Positions 35,661 through 49,478 are shown, numbered from the stretch's first letter. The stretch: 64,000 nucleotides of DNA from Diphasiastrum complanatum (GCA_029204225.1 CM055105.1:18579226-18643225); one strand, 5' to 3'. Notes: generated from the sequence alone by a model not told the origin. Numbers and translations: made by a program.

Positions 35661-35879
35661 TCCAAGGGTGACTATCAGTTGGTTACCGGGAAGCAGTTTA
35701 TGCGTAGCCTACCAAAGGCTTAGAATGCAGCTCATCTTTCCATTCAGAGTACATCAGTTGCTGCTTCACTATCACCATCTGTGGATCCTCTTCCTCAGGT
35801 AGATGTTGCTCCGGATTTACAGGTTGTTGTTGCGTGCCTTGCGCCTATATGCCTTGATTCACAGATATCGTATTCAGTG

Positions 35880-36319
35880 GTCATTGACAAAGCTTTGGGT
35901 GGCACCACTTTGAATATAGCTACAAATGCTACAACTTACTGGACAAAAAAATAAATTTGGAATTAAAGCATAGACCAGCCTACATTTTGCGCTTTCAATG
36001 AGGGTTTTCATTGTTTCTTTCAACCACTCCATTTGATTGAGGAGAGTAACAAGTGGCGAATTGTTGTAAAAGACCATTTAATTTGCAATTTCAATTCATT
36101 TGATATAAATTCACCTCCACCATCGATTTGAAAAGCCCCGATTTTTGAGGATTGATTTTCAGTAAGTTTTTTGAATTGCTTATATTTAAAAGCTTTTGAT
36201 TTTTGCTTCAAAAAATAGACAATTGTCATTCTAGAATAGTCATCAATAAATGTTCAGAAAATACTTTGCTCCCCCTATGGTGGAAGTCTACCTGCATTGG
36301 GCCACATGTCACTATGAAC
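35880..36319 (-). pseudogene. Copia integrase relic, left part of the split copy
   Basis: The minus strand reads DMCGPMQVDFHHRGSKVFSE and MTIVYFLKQKSKAFKYKQFK, then IGAFQIDGGGEFISNE, the copia integrase core with the DRGGEF-like box. At 36319 it is interrupted by the hAT and resumes at 41716 (LLDLVHS then DMCGPMQ across the junction). Confidence 0.75.
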
Positions 36320-36723
36320 CATAGTTGCACTGCGTTTCTGAAACGCGTTTCGGAAATATGGAATTTTTTTCCAAAAAAAAAATTGGTTTTTTTTTGTGCA
36401 ATATGGATATCAGGTGAAAGCTCTAATTAAGAGCATAATTACTGTGTATTTTGCCGAACGTTTCGGGTGCAGGATGGTCTAGTTTAGGTGCATTAACTCC
36501 TAGGTTTACGCTTTAACTCCCAGGTGCATTAATAAAAAAACATGATGCCCCAAAATTTAACTCCCTCTGTCTCTCTCTCGCTCTCTCTCTCTCCCTCTCT
36601 GTCTCTCTCTTTCTCGTTGTCTCTCTCAAATCCAACAAACTAAACAAAAATGCTGAATCATGCTAAACAAAAACCATGCTAAGTCTACATCGTCCTGAAG
36701 CATTTTTCAACCATATGGAATCG

Positions 36724-37150
<427 letters not shown>

Positions 37151-37442
37151 AGTACTGAATCGTTACACTGCTGTGAATAGGATCAGCGTAATATATAATA
37201 TCGGGCCACATGGCACCAAAATGGAGTACAATGATGTTCCATGAACATAATGAAAACTACACAACTAAGGCTCGTCAGAGTCATGGTAGGAACCATCATC
37301 TGAATCTGTGCCTGACTGTAGATCCCAAGGGTCTGTAGATGAATCAGAACTGGAGGGAGCCATATGCCGTGGTGTGGCCCTGGCTCTGCCGTGCGCTCTG
37401 ACTCTCTGCTGCGTGCTCTGGCTCTGGATCCTCCCCCTGCCT

Positions 37443-40400
37443 CTACCTCTGCCTCTGCCTCTCTCCCCTCCTCTGCCCCCCCCTGCTTGCCCCCACCCCT
37501 GTGTCTACCCCTGCGTGTCTGTGTGTTAGGTGGCTGTGATCCAACGCCCTGGGATGGCGCTCGCTACCCACTGTGATGATGCCTGGCCGACGACTGCCTG
37601 TGATGCTCCACTCCTGTCTACAAAAAGCGAACTCAACCCCCCCCCTCCTCCCAGAACCTCTAGGTCTCCCCCTAGGCCTACGTGTAGGAATGGTTGGCTC
37701 CTCCTCTGTCTCCGCATCAGGGTCCACCAGCAAGTCAGCCAGGTCATCCCCCTGTGCCTCCGCCCCCATCTCCTCATCCTCCTCCGTATCCCCCTCAACC
37801 CACTCCTCCTCCTGATAGTCAGCCCCGAGCTCCTCTCCACCCTCCAAGCCCTCATCATCCCCCTCCTCAGCCCTAGCCCTCTGCCTGTCTGCCCTCCTCG
37901 AACGTCGTAGAGCCCGTGCGTCAGCCTGCGCCTGTCTATATAGATCTCTATAGATCTCATCATTTATCTCCTCCTGCGTGGGTGGTGCCCGAGGAGCAGC
38001 AGCTGCCGAATCCACCAAGCAAGTGTCAGGGTTCACCTGCAACCAAAAACAATACATTGTTGTCAGCAATTCATTGCATAATTCAAAAGCAATTTAGTTC
38101 GTCAAAGCACAACAAGAAACAGGGGGTGATGATGTGACTCACCTCGAGCATCTGTCCCCCTCCTCGTGTGCGCCTCAGCATACGGCCGTTGGTGTTCACA
38201 AACACCAATCGCCTACACTACTCGATGGACAACCTGCTCCTCTTCTGCGTGTGATACAAGGCCCAGGTGCTCCAATTTCGCTCGCAAGCTCTTGATAGAC
38301 AGTCCTGTGCAAGGATCCTCTCGGCCAGTCGTCGCAGGTCACCTGTGTCGCGCCCATGGTAGCCCCACCATGAAACAGGCCTCAACATATCCTCCCTACG
38401 CCGACTCTGCTCTCCATCGAAAGGAAACTGGTATCACTCAAAGATCAGCAGCTGGTATGCAATGTTAGTGAGCATCGGACCTGTTGGCAGAAGAAAAAAC
38501 ATGGCTCGTGTAAGTCCTCTTGAATTCACACACTAGCAATGAGCACACTACAGTCACTACTGCAGTACTTAGCCTACCAAGCAATTTATCACACGTACCT
38601 GGTCCAGGCCATACGCGCTCCGTATACTCCACCCATCCCCGGTGCAGCTCCCGATCGTCCCGATCCCGAGTCTCACGCCACAGGGGGTGCAATATGTGGG
38701 CTACGGCGTGGATGGGTCGGTGGAAGTAGTCCCATCTGGCCTCCCAGATACGTGAGATCTCGCGCCTCCTGCAGTAGGCAAATCACAACAATCATGTAAC
38801 CATAGCTGCCATAGCATAAAAGAATCGAATCAGACTCGAGTGAGAAACAACAAACTAGACACTGAAGAGTCATACCTGTGCTCGACCAAGGCTGACGTCT
38901 GAATCCCCTCGCCGATGCGGTCCATGAACTCGTAAATGAGGCCGAGAGTGCACCCCTCACGGTCTACCAGGCGCAGCACTCTGAAAATGGGTAGAAGGAC
39001 CCCAGTAATCTCCTCAGCATCTCTCCAGAACGGCTCATCGAACACAGTGGACCGGAAAAACACCGCATGTGGGACGTCCATGAACTCTCGGAAGGACTCG
39101 CTGGAAAACCATCTGCCGCAATGCGTCCTTCACTACTACCAATCGCTCTAGCACCAAGAAGTAAAAGGCAAAGCGTGTGGGTGTTGTCTTCTTCAAGTTT
39201 AGGTGCGAGAAGGTGCAGAATAGGGCCAGCACGCCTCTTCCTGGTAACAAAAGTGACCAGGCGCATGGCCGTAGAAGTGACCTGCAACACAGACATCCAG
39301 TGAAAAATTTAGACAATAGTTGAGATGTGTTTAGCAGCATGGAGCAGGCGTCAATCAAGATAGCATAGCAAATGGAGAAACCAATACCTCTCTGATCCAT
39401 GGAAGTGCACACAAGTCATGGATGAGCAAGTCTATGCAATGCGCAGCACAAGGTGTCCACACAATGCTGGGGTGCTCCCTCGTCATAATCTCTCCCATTT
39501 GCTTGCAGTTCGAAGCGTTGTCCGTGACAACCTGAACCACATGCTCTACTCCAATGTCAACAATAACATCTCTGATAACCTCCCATATAAAATCGGCTAT
39601 GATGGCATCACCACCTCGAGTGGCATCCATGCCACGTAGGAATATTGTGCCAAGCGGGCAAGAAACCAAGACATTGATGACGGATCGCCGACGAATGTCG
39701 GTCCATCCATCACTCAATATCGTGCATCCATACCTGCCACAAAACACCCATTAGACGAATGCAAAAATTTCGCCACGAGTCAACCCTAAACGCATGCAAT
39801 GGGTTTGTGAAAACAAAGTACTTACATTTGCCAAGCTGAGCGAATGGAACTCAGCTCCCGCGTAATGGTCTCCTCCTCCTGACGAAGCATCCTGCCTCGC
39901 AATGCCTCTCGTCTGGGAGGCATCCATGTAGCATCCATGGCTGCCATCTGTGCGCAAAACTCTCGGAACACCCAAGTGTCAACAACAGCAAAGGAAATGC
40001 CGCACTCGTAAAAGAACTGGCCAGCAAGTCGAGTGCATCGGGCATGCTGCTCTCTCTGCCACCCGCATCGATCAAGGGTCTGTTGTCTGGGCCTAACCTC
40101 TCTGTGTTGTGCACATAGGGCTCGTGGTCTAACACGCGAACCGGATGGCTGATCTGTGGGTGTATCACTCTCTCTGGGAGGACCTGTCGAACCATCTGCT
40201 GCATCTGCCACCGAAGAAGAGGAGGGACGAGAAGGACCCGCTGTTGCTGATCCAACCTGCTCATGTGACGCTCTCCCCTCTGAAGTAAGCCCTGCTGCTG
40301 CGGGTGGAACTGGAGTGGCGCCACCTGGACCATGCACTACACCTAAACCCTGCCCAGAACGTGTTGTACTAGGCTCTGCACCCGTAGTAGGCCGTGCCTG

Positions 40401-40754
40401 CATACCTGTGACCCCTGCCTGCGAACCTGCAGCTGCTCCTGCCCCCTGTCCCTGTCTCTGTCCCTATCCCTGTCCAGAAAACTATGATGCAGCACCGTGC
40501 CCGTACATAATAGACAACCTCTCTCTCTCCTCATCGGAAATCCTGGGGCAATCAGACATGCCCAATGCCCGCCCACCTGGCCCTCTGACCCTCGGTACGT
40601 GAGCCCTAACCCTGGAAAGTGATCCTGTGAAGAGACCACCACAATGCAAGCATCTCCATCTACGGACTCCCGAGCCATGGTGTGTAGCCACATCCCCCTC
40701 AGTAAGCTCAACCTCGCCCCAAAGGCCTCGGCCCTGCATCAGCATCGTGTCCAC
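37443..40754 (-). pseudogene. hAT transposase (BED finger, DUF659, hAT C-terminal), broken
   Basis: In order on the minus strand: a BED-type zinc finger (RRWRCLHCGGLF...SRVRAHV...C, near 40610-40690); FFYECGISFAVVDTWVFREF; DUF659 (CTILSDGWTDIRR, VVTDNASNCKQMG, WTPCAAHCIDLLIHDL); FWRDAEEITGVLLPIFRVLR; RIWEARWDYFHRPIHA; and the hAT dimerisation region (WWGYHGRDTGDLRRLAERIL, ACERNWSTWALYHTQ). An acidic tail lies at 37443-38036. Apparent exons with GT-AG junctions are 40754-39826, 39733-39388, 39281-38876, 38768-38599, 38480-38143 and 38036 onward; the first junction joins in phase (AWQ-M-YGCTILSDGWTD). In-frame stops at 40482-40484, 40464-40466, 38434-38436 and 38218-38220, plus two frameshifts in the third exon, make it inactive. 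The first pair could instead lie in an unrecognised intron. Confidence 0.85.
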
Positions 40755-41715
40755 ACGAGATCAAACCTGCGAACAAAAACAAGCAAACAACCGTTCAATA
40801 GAAGAAAACACACTGCATTGAAAAACATTACCAGCCTAAAACAGAGCTGAACACATCCGAGCACGCGTCACATTGATTCTAGCAAGATCATCACAAGTGC
40901 CAAAAACACACGAGACAGGGCGAGGGATAGAATAATTCCAGTGCGAGCGAAAACGGGCGACTGACGCTAGCATGGGAGTCCTTGTAGGCGTCTAGGAGTC
41001 CAGTGCAGGCCTAAACCACGCTACTGGCGGATGCTTGCACGATCTCTAACCCTAAACCCTAAAAAACATGGAATTAGGGCAAGGAAATTGAAATTTGTGC
41101 TACGGATATAAACGGGCAAAACGGAGGTCACAGGAGTCTGTGCGGGCATGTGGAAATGCATTCTAGGCTCAGACATCACCTGAATCGGTTGCCCAGAAGC
41201 CATTTTCTGAAAATGGCAAAAAAAAACAAGCATTTGGATTGTGGTGTTCAAATCTCGCAAGGCGTGCCGTAATGGTTAAAACTGACCCCGTAGGAATCAC
41301 CGTGGGCATGAAGAAAGGTGGTCTAGAGCCAAACTACGCTTGATTTGGTTGCCTACAACTCAATGTCAACACTTGCAAAAATACAAGCCTACACTTAACA
41401 AAAATCGAAAACTGATCGTTTCGATCTCCACGAAGCTCAGATCCCCCTGGCACCGTACACACCACCTCCGTATCGCTGAGTAGATGCCTGTCGACTATCC
41501 ACACGCCAAGATCCGACGCCTACAGCTCAAAACAAAAAAATTTAACACCTCCATGGCTGGCGCGTTTTTGGCCGTGAAGAGGTGTTCAAAATTTTTAATT
41601 TATTGATTTTTTTTTTGCACGATTCTGGAATGCGATTCTGGGTTGAGAATCACGTTTCTCAGAAACGCAATTTCCGAAACGCTCAGTCCCAGAATCGCGA
41701 TTCTGTGCAACTATG

Positions 41716-42126
41716 CTATGAACCAAGTCTAATAAATACTTTAAGTATGTACAAGATCTGATTTGAATGGAGTTCTAGAATGTTTCCCTATAATTCACAA
41801 GTTGAGATGTCATTTTGATTCCTATAATCCAAATCTTGAACTAATTTTTGATTTGACAAATGTAAAATACTTTTGTAATTTGAGGACCTAGTCTATAATA
41901 CCAAAGTATATATGCTTGAGACTCGAATAAGAAGTTGTGCCATCCTTTCTAATTTCTTCCTTAAAAAGCTTCAAAATCACTTTTAGAAGAGTGAGATCTT
42001 GTATCCAATTTTCATAATCTTCAAGAAGACTACATATAGTAATGTGACTATTGAATCAGAGTCTTCAATGACTGACCCTATTACAGTCATCTGCTCAAAA
42101 AAGTTCTCCAAATTATTAACATGGAA
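41716..42126 (-). pseudogene. Copia gag and pre-integrase relic, right part of the split copy
   Basis: Minus-strand pieces include QMTVIGSVIEDSDSIVTLL and ENWIQDLTLLKVTLKLFKEE (copia capsid), then GKHSRTPFKSDLVHTLKYLL-like residues leading into LVHS at the hAT target site. The central gag-protease part is missing, so this copy was internally deleted. Its right side is cut by an LTR at 42127. Confidence 0.65.
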
Positions 42127-42895
42127 TGTCATGCCCACATATGGACTGATCTCGGATTAATTATCCCGTCGGGAGGTCAATAGGCATACCTTGACCCATA
42201 AATTAATTATGATTATGGGAGGTTGGGGCCTGTTGCACACAAGCTCACAAAACCCTAAGTAAATACACAGAATTACCTAGCAAATTTGTCACTGTATTAA
42301 TCTCAAGCAAATGTACATAGATCAACAAGCAAACATGAGAGCTCTACTGCAAGTCTCCTCCCAACCATAGCTGCATAGGAATCCGATAGGGAATGCCTGG
42401 CAAGGCTCACACTATGTCCCTCAAGCACCCCTTAACCTTGACACATCCTAACGTCAACACATGGCAAACTCCATGCACAGTCGACACTTGCCAATTCACA
42501 GTACCCTGACACTTAGCAAGCTAGTAGATGGACTGTCTGACACGTGTCACTCATACATTGGATCGTGTTTCAATGAGCATATGGCACACGTCCTGTTGAC
42601 CGGTCCATTGACCGTCGTCGGCCGTCCAACAAGTGTCACTCATGCACTGACCAAGTGTCTCAATGAGCATATGACACGTGTCTCGTTGACCGGTCAACCC
42701 TTCCTACTTTTTAGGAGGTCAGTCCAGCAAACTCTCATGGGACCCAGTATCCCCTTAGCCATCTCGGAATTAGTCACTATAACTGATATTTACATGGCAA
42801 TTTACAATTGTCTCCACAGGCCGTTAACTTAGCCATTTACAATAATTACAATTTACAAATTACATTGGGCAAAAGGATTCAAAGTACATGTGACA
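42127..42895 (-). mobile_element. Chromovirus 3' LTR
   Basis: On the minus strand the LTR starts TGTCACATGTACTTTG at 42895 and ends at 42127 (…GGCATGACA). It is preceded by the purine tract GGAGGGAAGGGA (42896-42907). A related partial LTR is at 17760-18363. No 5' LTR is present. Confidence 0.7.
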
Positions 42896-42907
42896 TCCCT
42901 TCCCTCC

Positions 42908-44095
42908 TCAGATGACATCATCCTCGATGGCAAAGTCTAGATACTGTGCATGCAACCTATGCACGGTCTCCCATGTAGCATCACTAAGAGGTTGTCCATG
43001 CCATGCAACCAAGTACTCACAGAGCAGACGATTCCACAATCAACTCTACCTCTGGTCCAATACTCTCGTTGGTCTATGCATCACTCCCCATACTCTTGAA
43101 ACAATACAAGCCCATCATCCAACAAGTTATCACCGTCATATAAAACCTTCTTTAAGCGTGAAACATGAAAAATAGGTTGAACCTTACAACCAACAGGCAA
43201 ATCCAATTCATAAGCAGCGTTATTAATCTTTTAACAATTCTCCAAGGTCCACAGTATCTAGGTGACAACTTATAACACTTCCCTATCTTCAGGGTAAACA
43301 CCATGTCTCCTTCCTCGAACTCTCTTGGCGTATGATCCAGATCGGCATATGTCTTTGCCCAATCCATCTTGCTAACTCCAACATTTGTTGCATGTGAGTT
43401 AGAAATTCCATAGCACTAGGTGTCTTATGAGGCATACCTATACTAACTGGACTAGCTGGTCTAAAACCATAGTTTAGCTCGAAAGGACTCATCTTCGTAG
43501 ATGCATTCTTTTTATCATTATAGGCAAACTCCAACAATTGTAGGTAGCATTCCCATTGCGTTTGCCTTTCACTCACATATGCCCTAAGTATGTCTTCCAA
43601 ACTTTGATTAACTCTCTCAGTCTGCCCATCTTTTTCAGGATGATCAGAACTACTCATTCCCAGCTACACCTCTAGCTTCTCAAATACTGCAATCCAAAAA
43701 CTGCCAATAAAACGAGAATCCCTATCAAACACAATGGATCTACGTAATCCATGAAGTTTGAATACGTGCTGTATAAACAAATCAGCCGTACCAATTGCAT
43801 CAATCTTATTATTAGTTGGGATAAAATGAGCCATTTTAGTGAGTTTATCAACCACAACTAGGATAGCATTATGTTGTTGCTGCATACGTGGTAAACATGT
43901 AATAAAGTCCATGGAAACACTCTCCCATCTCCCTTCTAGTATAGGTAACGGGCATAATAATCCAAGCAGTTTTATTCTTTCCACCTTATTAACTTGACAC
44001 TTAGAACAATGTGTCACATAATGGTTTACTTCTTTCTTAAGTCGAGACCACCAAAAGTTATGTCGTATCAACTCATAGGTCCTATCCACACCAGG
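42908..44095 (-). pseudogene. Chromovirus integrase and chromodomain, 5'-truncated
   Basis: Broken minus-strand frames give the integrase zinc region (TYELIRHNFWW..., CSKCQVNKVER), the core with [36 protein letters not shown] and [20 protein letters not shown] (the D, D and E motifs), a C-terminal [17 protein letters not shown], and a chromodomain (EYLVAWHGQPLSDATWE, ending YLDFAIEDDVI) just before the stop and polypurine tract. Chromodomain elements use it to direct integration to modified chromatin. Protease, RT and RNase H are missing: the copy is truncated at about 44095. Confidence 0.85.
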
Positions 44096-44704
44096 AGAGA
44101 TATCGTCAAGTTCTATGTTTCTTTAAGTATGGCATCGATGTACATTGTAACTTGTGTGGTAGATATTACAGCACACTTCACAGAGTGCGTCAAGGGTCAT
44201 GACTCATGACTCATGATCTCGTTACTCTTTTCGTATAAAACATTTTCTTTTTCTTGAATGCATTTTTATAGAACCAGACAACAATTTTTACTCTTTCAAC
44301 GTCTCGCCATCAATAAAGGGCCCGTTGATTAACAGCTGCTTCCTTCAGGCAGAGGTCTGGACTCTGGAATCTGGACCCTGATCAACAAGAGCACATGACA
44401 TACAAGGTAAAAAATTATATCTCTGGCATCATAAGAAGTAGAAACCTCAAAGACATTAGAAGCCATGAAAAAGATGATTAGTACCTTCAACATAAGGATG
44501 ATTGAAGTACTGTCTTTTTTCAAACAAGAACTTCTACTCAATGATTTAGGTAATTACTCATATGATAATGATTCTTCACTATCATTCACAATGACATCAT
44601 TCAAAGTACATCCTACTTCGAACACTTCGCATACTTCTCTTCTTCTTGACTTGTGACTATCTCCCTAACCAAGTCTCTTGATAGAACCATTTGATCTACT
44701 CTCT
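44096..44704. other. No gene recognised
   Basis: Between the chromovirus truncation point and the copia relic; no conserved frame. Confidence 0.4.
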
Positions 44705-45765
44705 TTATGAAGACCTTGCTGGAAAAATGACTCTCTTGGAATCATCACAAAAGAATGTAGAAGAACCACCTCCTTCATGCATGTACCTAGCAACATCTTT
44801 TTCCATATGATCAAAGAAATCATTAACAACAATCTTTTTCAAGGAAGAACCTTCACCTCCATTGATGAAGTTAGCTCTTTCCTTACCTTTTGCATGCTTG
44901 CACTTGCCATGAAGAACCATTGAAACACCATCATTATCCTCAAGACTAGCCAAGTTAGCACAAAGATGAACATCTCCAAGACGCATATTAGATCTTGACC
45001 TAGATCTAGCATAAGGAAGCTTGTTAGACTTTGCATAAGATCCACCAATCTTATTGATGCTAAAAGGTAACTTTGGAAATTTGAGACCAATCTCCTTTTC
45101 CAGTCCATCCTTTTTGTTAGCCATAACAAAAGCATCAAGCTTGAAAAGTCTACCTTGTCTATTGCCCCTAGCAACCAAGATTTCTTCCTTTGTAATGAAA
45201 CAAGCATCACCACCAAACTTTACCATGTAGCAAAAACTTTTAAAGTGAAGGAATGTAAAGAACACCATCAAGTCTTGTTTTCCTATTAGTAGAGAGACAA
45301 ATAGGAATTGAACCAATACCTTCAATCACACACTCACCACCATTGGCCATGTGAATTGCTTTCTTGGCTCCATCATAAGTGACCAAAGAAGTAAAGAACT
45401 CCTTGTGACTAGTCATGTGTGAACTAGCTCCACTATCAGTCCACCATGAACTGTTGTCACCTTCACTTGATATTAGACTTGAAGAACACATCAAAAGAGA
45501 ATCACCACCACCTAGATCCTCATCATTAGTAGTAAAGTTGATTTGCTTGCTACTTTCATCTCTTTGCATCTTCAAACATTCATTAGCAAATTGCCCTTTG
45601 ATGCCACAATAAAAGCATTTCAACGTAGACTTATCTTTCTTTTTGCCAAAAGAGGAAGTCCCACCTTGATCTTGCCCTTTAGACCACTTGCCTTTGCCTT
45701 TCCCCTTGAACTTGCCTTTGATGAACATAGCCTCCTCTTCATATTGAAATGTTGATGTAGATCCA
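44705..45765 (-). pseudogene. Copia gag C-terminus and protease relic
   Basis: The minus strand encodes a lysine-rich stretch (KGKFKGKGKGKWSKGQDQGG), a zinc-knuckle CFYCGIKGQFANEC in which the usual His is Gln or lost, and the retropepsin start SSWWTDSGASSHMT (DSGAS active site). After a frame change, VKFGGDACFITKEEILVARG and NRQGRLFKLD follow, as upstream of the copia pre-integrase region. The final 130 residues (to 44705) do not match copia pol that I know. Confidence 0.7.
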
Positions 45766-46655
45766 CCTCCTCTTGATTAATTTCAAAAGCTTTTCCATCG
45801 TGAATAGAAGAAACAAATACAATTTGGACCAGATCTGATTTTGCTTCCTGGCAAACGGTACGATGCCAAGTGAATTGACATGGATTAATTCATGTTTCTT
45901 TGATTGAAAGAGTTTTTGTTATCTAATGTGCGAGGCAACAAGCCTAATCAAATCAATTGAAACAAACACTGTCGCTTTCACAGATTCTGGGCGATTACCA
46001 CTCATATTAAGAGCACTCCCTACTCTCCAAAGGAATTTGCTCAGGTGAGAAGCGAGCTATTGTCCTTTGCCTTAGTTCTCGTAATAAACGTAATGAACAG
46101 AAGCTAGACCAGAACAAACATGGTTGTTCGTCCAAATCTTTGTCTACTTTCTTTGATTAAAAAATGTTTGGGCCCGAGCGACCTGCTCCCAACATTTATT
46201 TTTTCAATAGTTGATACGCTGATGTCATTGACCTATTATGATAATAGGTAAATAGTATATACATAATAGCTAATAGCAACTTATATTTTAAGACAATAAC
46301 CCTTTTTCACATTGGTTTGAATTTTGCAGTTTCTTGCCCACCATATTCACATGTTGCACCGTGGGTTCAATGACTTGGGCAATGGGCATTACATTGGGGT
46401 TGTTACCTCTAAGAGCCTCTTCACACGAGCTTCACCTGGCTCCACTCTTGTCATCAAGAATGGGTTCCCGGGTGCTCCTCACCTTCCGTTGTGCCGGTCA
46501 GCAACCCGAGATCCCGTGATCCTGTCCCCTAGGTCGATCTTCCCAACTCCCTCGTCTTTCAAGCTCCCTCAGGTTCCGCGGGTCATCTTGTTGTCAATGC
46601 CTTGCCAAATGATGCATCATCATCACCTAGATGCAACAAATCATCACCTTATTGC
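45766..46655. other. No gene recognised
   Basis: AT-rich sequence without a conserved frame; 46100-46330 has short ATAATAG-type runs. Confidence 0.4.
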
Positions 46656-47382
46656 AACAATTCAAAAAATTCTAAGCATCTTCTCAACTTTCATTTCCAA
46701 ACTGTAACATGATTGCGATAAACATGACAATGACATGCAAAGAGGAATCCTCACCAAGGTTGGAAAGAAACAACACAGGCCCCTCCCACTGCCTATGTCA
46801 ATCATGGGACAGGTTGTGCATGTAAAGAGGCCAAGTCACCATCAAAGGCCCTTCTCCCTGCGGAATGGTAGAGGAGCCGGTATTTCCTTGACATAAAAAC
46901 ATCTTTTTAACCTTTCTTGTGCATGCACGCTTGGAAGGTGCATGTTAAAAAAGAAAAAATTAAAGTACTCACAAATTGCGCTTGGGGAGGCGCATTTGTT
47001 CCTTTTGAAAAAATGTCAAAAATGATTTTACACTGGAGAAAAGCCCCGACGTAAAACCCAAACCTTTTTTTTTTAATGTCGTATATCAAGCCGAGGGCAT
47101 TACGAGGTTACAAGGGAGCTTGAACCTAGGACTAAGTGTGGTTTCAAACTAGCGGCAAGTCCCTTGCCCTTTGCCTAGTCGCCACCAGTTTTGAACTTTG
47201 GCAAGTGAGTTGAACCGCAATTTCAAACCTGGCTAACAAGTGCCAGTTTGAATCTCCATTTTTGTTAAGCTGCCCCTCGCAACTTAACATGCAAGGCAAT
47301 GTCCCTAGGCCCAAAAAATGTGCTTGAGTTGCCCCTAAGTGGCAAGGGTCTCATGCCACCTCATCAGCCACATGGTTTAGGG
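46656..47382. repeat. Tandem duplication, first unit (~0.72 kb)
   Basis: Starts near TTCAAAAAATTCTAAGCATC and ends CATCAGCCACATGG. Shares with the next unit, in order, GCAAAGAGGAATCC, GGAATGGTAGAGGAGCCGG, TGCATGCACGCTTGGAAGGT and CAAGTCCCTTGCCCTTTGCC. Non-coding in both. Confidence 0.8.
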
Positions 47383-48180
47383 TCAACAATTCAAAAAAAT
47401 TCTAAAAATTCTAAGCACGTCCTCATCTTTCATTTCCAAACTATATATAACATGATCGCATGAGGATGACAAGCAAAGAGGAATCCTTCACCCTGAGGAT
47501 GGCAAGCAAAGAGGAATCCTTACCTATGTTGGAATGGGCCCTCCCACTGCCTACGTCAATCATGGGATGGGTTGTGCATGTGAAGAGGCCCAGTCACCAT
47601 CAAAGGCCATTCCCTCAGCGGAATGGTAGAGGAGCCGGAACTTCCCTAACATGAAAACATCTTTTTACCCTTTCTTTTGCATGCACGCTTGGAAGGTGCA
47701 TGTCAAAAAAAAAAAATTAAGGACTCACGGATTGCGCTTGGGGAGCCTGCATTTGTTCCTTTTGAAAAAATGTCAGAAATGATTTTACACTAGAGAAAAG
47801 CCCTGACGTAAGACCCAAACCTTTTTTTTTTTAATGGCGTATTTTCAAGTCGAGGGCATTACCAGCTTTGTGGGTGTCATACATCTTGGTTTCCAAGGGG
47901 GCTTGAACCTAGGACTAAGTGTGGTTTCAGACTAGCGGCAAGTCCCTTGCCCTTTGCCTAGTTGCCACCAATTTTGAACTTTGGCAAGTGAGTTGAACCG
48001 CAATAATTTCAAACTTGGTTAAAAAGTGCCAGTTTAAATCTCTACCATCCCATTGGTCCATTTTTGTTAAGCTGCCCCTGGCAACTTAACATGCAAGGCA
48101 TTGTCCCTAGGCCCAAAAAATGTGCTTGAGTTGCCCCTAAGTGGCAAGGGTCTCATGCCACCTCATCAGCCACATGGTGG
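47383..48180. repeat. Tandem duplication, second unit (~0.8 kb)
   Basis: Direct copy of the preceding unit in the same orientation, with small insertions: a repeated GAGGATG(A/G)CAAGCAAAGAGG piece near 47462 and an extra ~30 bp near 47870. Many point differences suggest it is not recent. Confidence 0.8.
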
Positions 48181-49083
48181 CAACTCAAGGTAAGTCTGAA
48201 AGGGGGGAAGACCCATTTTTCCTCCTTAGACCAATGGGAGAACTCTATTTTATATTTGGGACTTGTAGGCAATGTAGTCTGAAACCACTATACTTTGGAT
48301 GCCAAAGTAACCAACTCAGCCAACCCCATTTATGGGTGTATTGTCTCGAGTCTCGTGATGATGAAATTATGAGATTAATACAAAGAAGAAAAAAAACAGT
48401 CTTAATGTACATATGTTGCTTTTTATCTAAAGTAAGCACACCTTACACATTCGTAAGTTTCATTTGATGAATCTATTTTTAGACAAACATAACTGTGCTT
48501 TTCAAGCATTGTTATGAATATAGAGAAGATTTTCCAATATTGCTTAGGGGAAGCCCTAGAAAGGGGGCATTCCCCAGAGTAAAGCATCACTCAAAATGTT
48601 GTAAATAGAATACATGCCTCTTTTTAGTAAAGTTCGAGGATTTCACACTTTTTGATTGTAGTAAATGTATTTTACACATTTTTAAGATGCAATTTTTTTA
48701 ATAGTAAACACACCTTACAAATTTGTAAGATGGATGCATTTACTCAACTCAATTTTGGCCTCAAGGGTTGCCTCGGGTATGGGCTCTCAAAACTAGGTCG
48801 AGAAACATTTTTTTATGCCATTTTTTCAAGCCCAAAGCTTTATTAGAAGTAGATTAAATTACGAGTTTTAAATTTTTCGATCGATCTAGGTTTGGTTGGA
48901 TTGGTTTATCCACCATCCGATTCCTTTTGTTTTCTTGTATTCAATTGCCTAGTCTTGGATCCTTGGTGGAGGATTTGAAAGTGTAGAAATGGAATCCAAC
49001 TGCAAATAATATTTTAACTCTTTTTGTTTAAAGTTAAAATCTGCAAACAATAGCCACAATGGCATAGATGGCTTGATTCATGT
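48181..49083. other. No gene recognised
   Basis: AT-rich intron with short frames only. Confidence 0.4.
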
Positions 49084-49478
49084 AGTTGCGAATGAAGCCA
49101 CAATTGATTTAGAGCTAAGCTATGAAAGCATCACATAAGCAAGACTTAACCCTAAAAAGCAAGAAAGAGAGAGATCAATATCATCAGCTGAGTAACAAAT
49201 GACACAGATTCCCTGCTTATAGCCTAGAGGAAGCCCTAAAACGAAGCTTCCAGTGGCTAGGGCCCAACTGGGAGGGATAATAGTGCGCCCTCCAAGAAGG
49301 CCCCCACTTTCCAGTAATATGTCCAAATGTCCCAATAATGAATAATCAGGTCCAAGGCCAACCATATAGTCTAAGTGTCAATAATGAATAAAAAAGGGCC
49401 CAAGGCCGGCTTATGTCTAAAATAAAGTAAAGTAATTGTAAATGGACATGGCGAATGTAATGAGCCAAGTCCATAACT

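Larger units (their letters stand above)
33000..35880 (+). mobile_element. Decayed LTR element: tandem-repeat leader, gag and protease
   Basis: The leader (33000-34190) contains ~80-bp repeats around CAGCGCCCTACTACCTTG and corresponds, in opposite orientation, to 57890-58990. A gag-like frame begins at ATG 34198. Protease motifs follow at 35268-35650. The LTRs are not recognisable, and the right side meets a copia relic at about 35880. Confidence 0.65.
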
